This document shows positions 42,760 through 42,911 of a stretch of 42,911 nucleotides of DNA, piece by piece. Location: assembly GCA_013177895.1 (NCBI GenBank), contig JABLXV010000025.1, forward strand, positions 1 through 42,911, in the 5' to 3' direction. Source of the DNA: Brevinematales bacterium. Its GTDB lineage: Bacteria > Spirochaetota > Brevinematia > Brevinematales > GWF1-51-8. Every line of letters begins with the position of its first letter. Positions within the stretch are counted from its first letter, which is position 1. The notes beneath the pieces are model-generated. The model searched no databases. It saw only the letters and a list, made by a program, of their open reading frames with translations, and was not told the origin of the DNA. The position numbers and the translations under genes were made by a program.

Positions 42760-42911
42760 GGGCAAGTTAAGTTGAATCTTGCTGTGCTCTTTTCTTACAT
42801 CAGTCATTCTAAGCCGCCTTTCCGGTTTTGTCAACAGGCGAAAAGTATATCGAAGCCGGCGGCTTATAACCCAGGCTCTGGTGCGGTCTTTCATGGTCGT
42901 AGTATCTAAAG
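42733..42911 (-). mobile_element. IS3-family insertion sequence, 3' end (cut by window edge)
   Basis: The end is placed near 42733, where TGCGCCCCTGTGTTTGGACA begins with TG and resembles IS3-type terminal repeats. The transposase C-terminus lies inside at 42809-42911. The other end is outside the window, so the boundary is an estimate. Confidence 0.6.
42809..42911 (-). CDS. IS3-family transposase (OrfB), C-terminal end, partial
   Basis: The last 34 codons read FRYYDHERPHQSLGYKPP and ASIYFSPVDKTGKAA, ending in TAG. The ERPHQSLGYKPP segment is the hallmark of the rve integrase core C-terminus in IS3-family OrfB. The catalytic DDE residues and the start lie beyond the window edge. Confidence 0.85.
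   Translation of the reverse strand, partial: FRYYDHERPHQSLGYKPPASIYFSPVDKTGKAA

Overview
The window reads as a chromosomal segment of a spirochaete of about 50% GC. The best taxonomic marker is a core flagellin (41124-41996) with the FlaB-type N-terminus MIINHN and a short central region. Signal-peptide and barrel-like envelope proteins, several sensory hybrid histidine kinases, a SpoIIE-type phosphatase and an HD-GYP protein fit a free-living anaerobe or facultative anaerobe. The left and right ends cut through genes: a GH13 glycosidase at the left and an IS3-family transposase at the right.

Layout. 1-2447: GH13 enzyme, a zinc-ribbon membrane protein and an envelope protein. 2483-13617: two large hybrid sensor kinases (and a lone PAS fragment) around a DEAD-box helicase, two tandem cysteine-rich two-CW proteins and a PLP aminotransferase. 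13871-16978: a secreted caspase-like protein and a membrane SpoIIE phosphatase. 16974-17738: a PIN toxin-antitoxin cassette between 30-bp direct repeats. 17714-23501: a [NiFe] hydrogenase operon of group 3b type in the order hydB-hydG-hydD-hydA, then a maturation protease and an unusual HypC/HydE-like fusion. 23783-26196: a lipoprotein acylase-like gene and an AT-rich zinc-ribbon/deoxyribosyltransferase-like gene. 26242-30128: nfnA-nfnB electron-bifurcating transhydrogenase and gdhA. 30475-37092: a KaiC-like/PPDK-like protein, HD-GYP, TPR and sigma-70 genes. 37329-39873: acpS followed by a HindIII-like restriction-modification cassette between 116-bp direct repeats made from the acpS tail. 39866-41996: two related envelope proteins and flagellin. 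42130-42911: a lipoprotein gene with an (AC)8 tract after its start codon, cut by an IS3-family element.

How the genes fit together. The hydrogenase, NfnAB and NADP-type glutamate dehydrogenase all trade electrons with NAD(P)H, suggesting a local concentration of redox-balancing functions. A Rex-like operator lies in the hydrogenase leader. Large palindromes lie further upstream, and one 20-bp palindromic motif recurs, with two changes, at almost the same distance upstream of the flagellin gene.

The most interesting structural result is that two unrelated selfish or defence modules (PIN toxin-antitoxin and HindIII-type R-M) each sit exactly at the junction of a convergent gene pair, and each is flanked by a perfect duplication of that junction. 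Neither carries a transposase or an integrase. This looks like one shared, transposase-free way of acquiring defence cassettes. Other candidates for new biology are the HypC-radical SAM fusion, the zinc-ribbon/deoxyribosyltransferase-like protein and the probable phase-variable lipoprotein.
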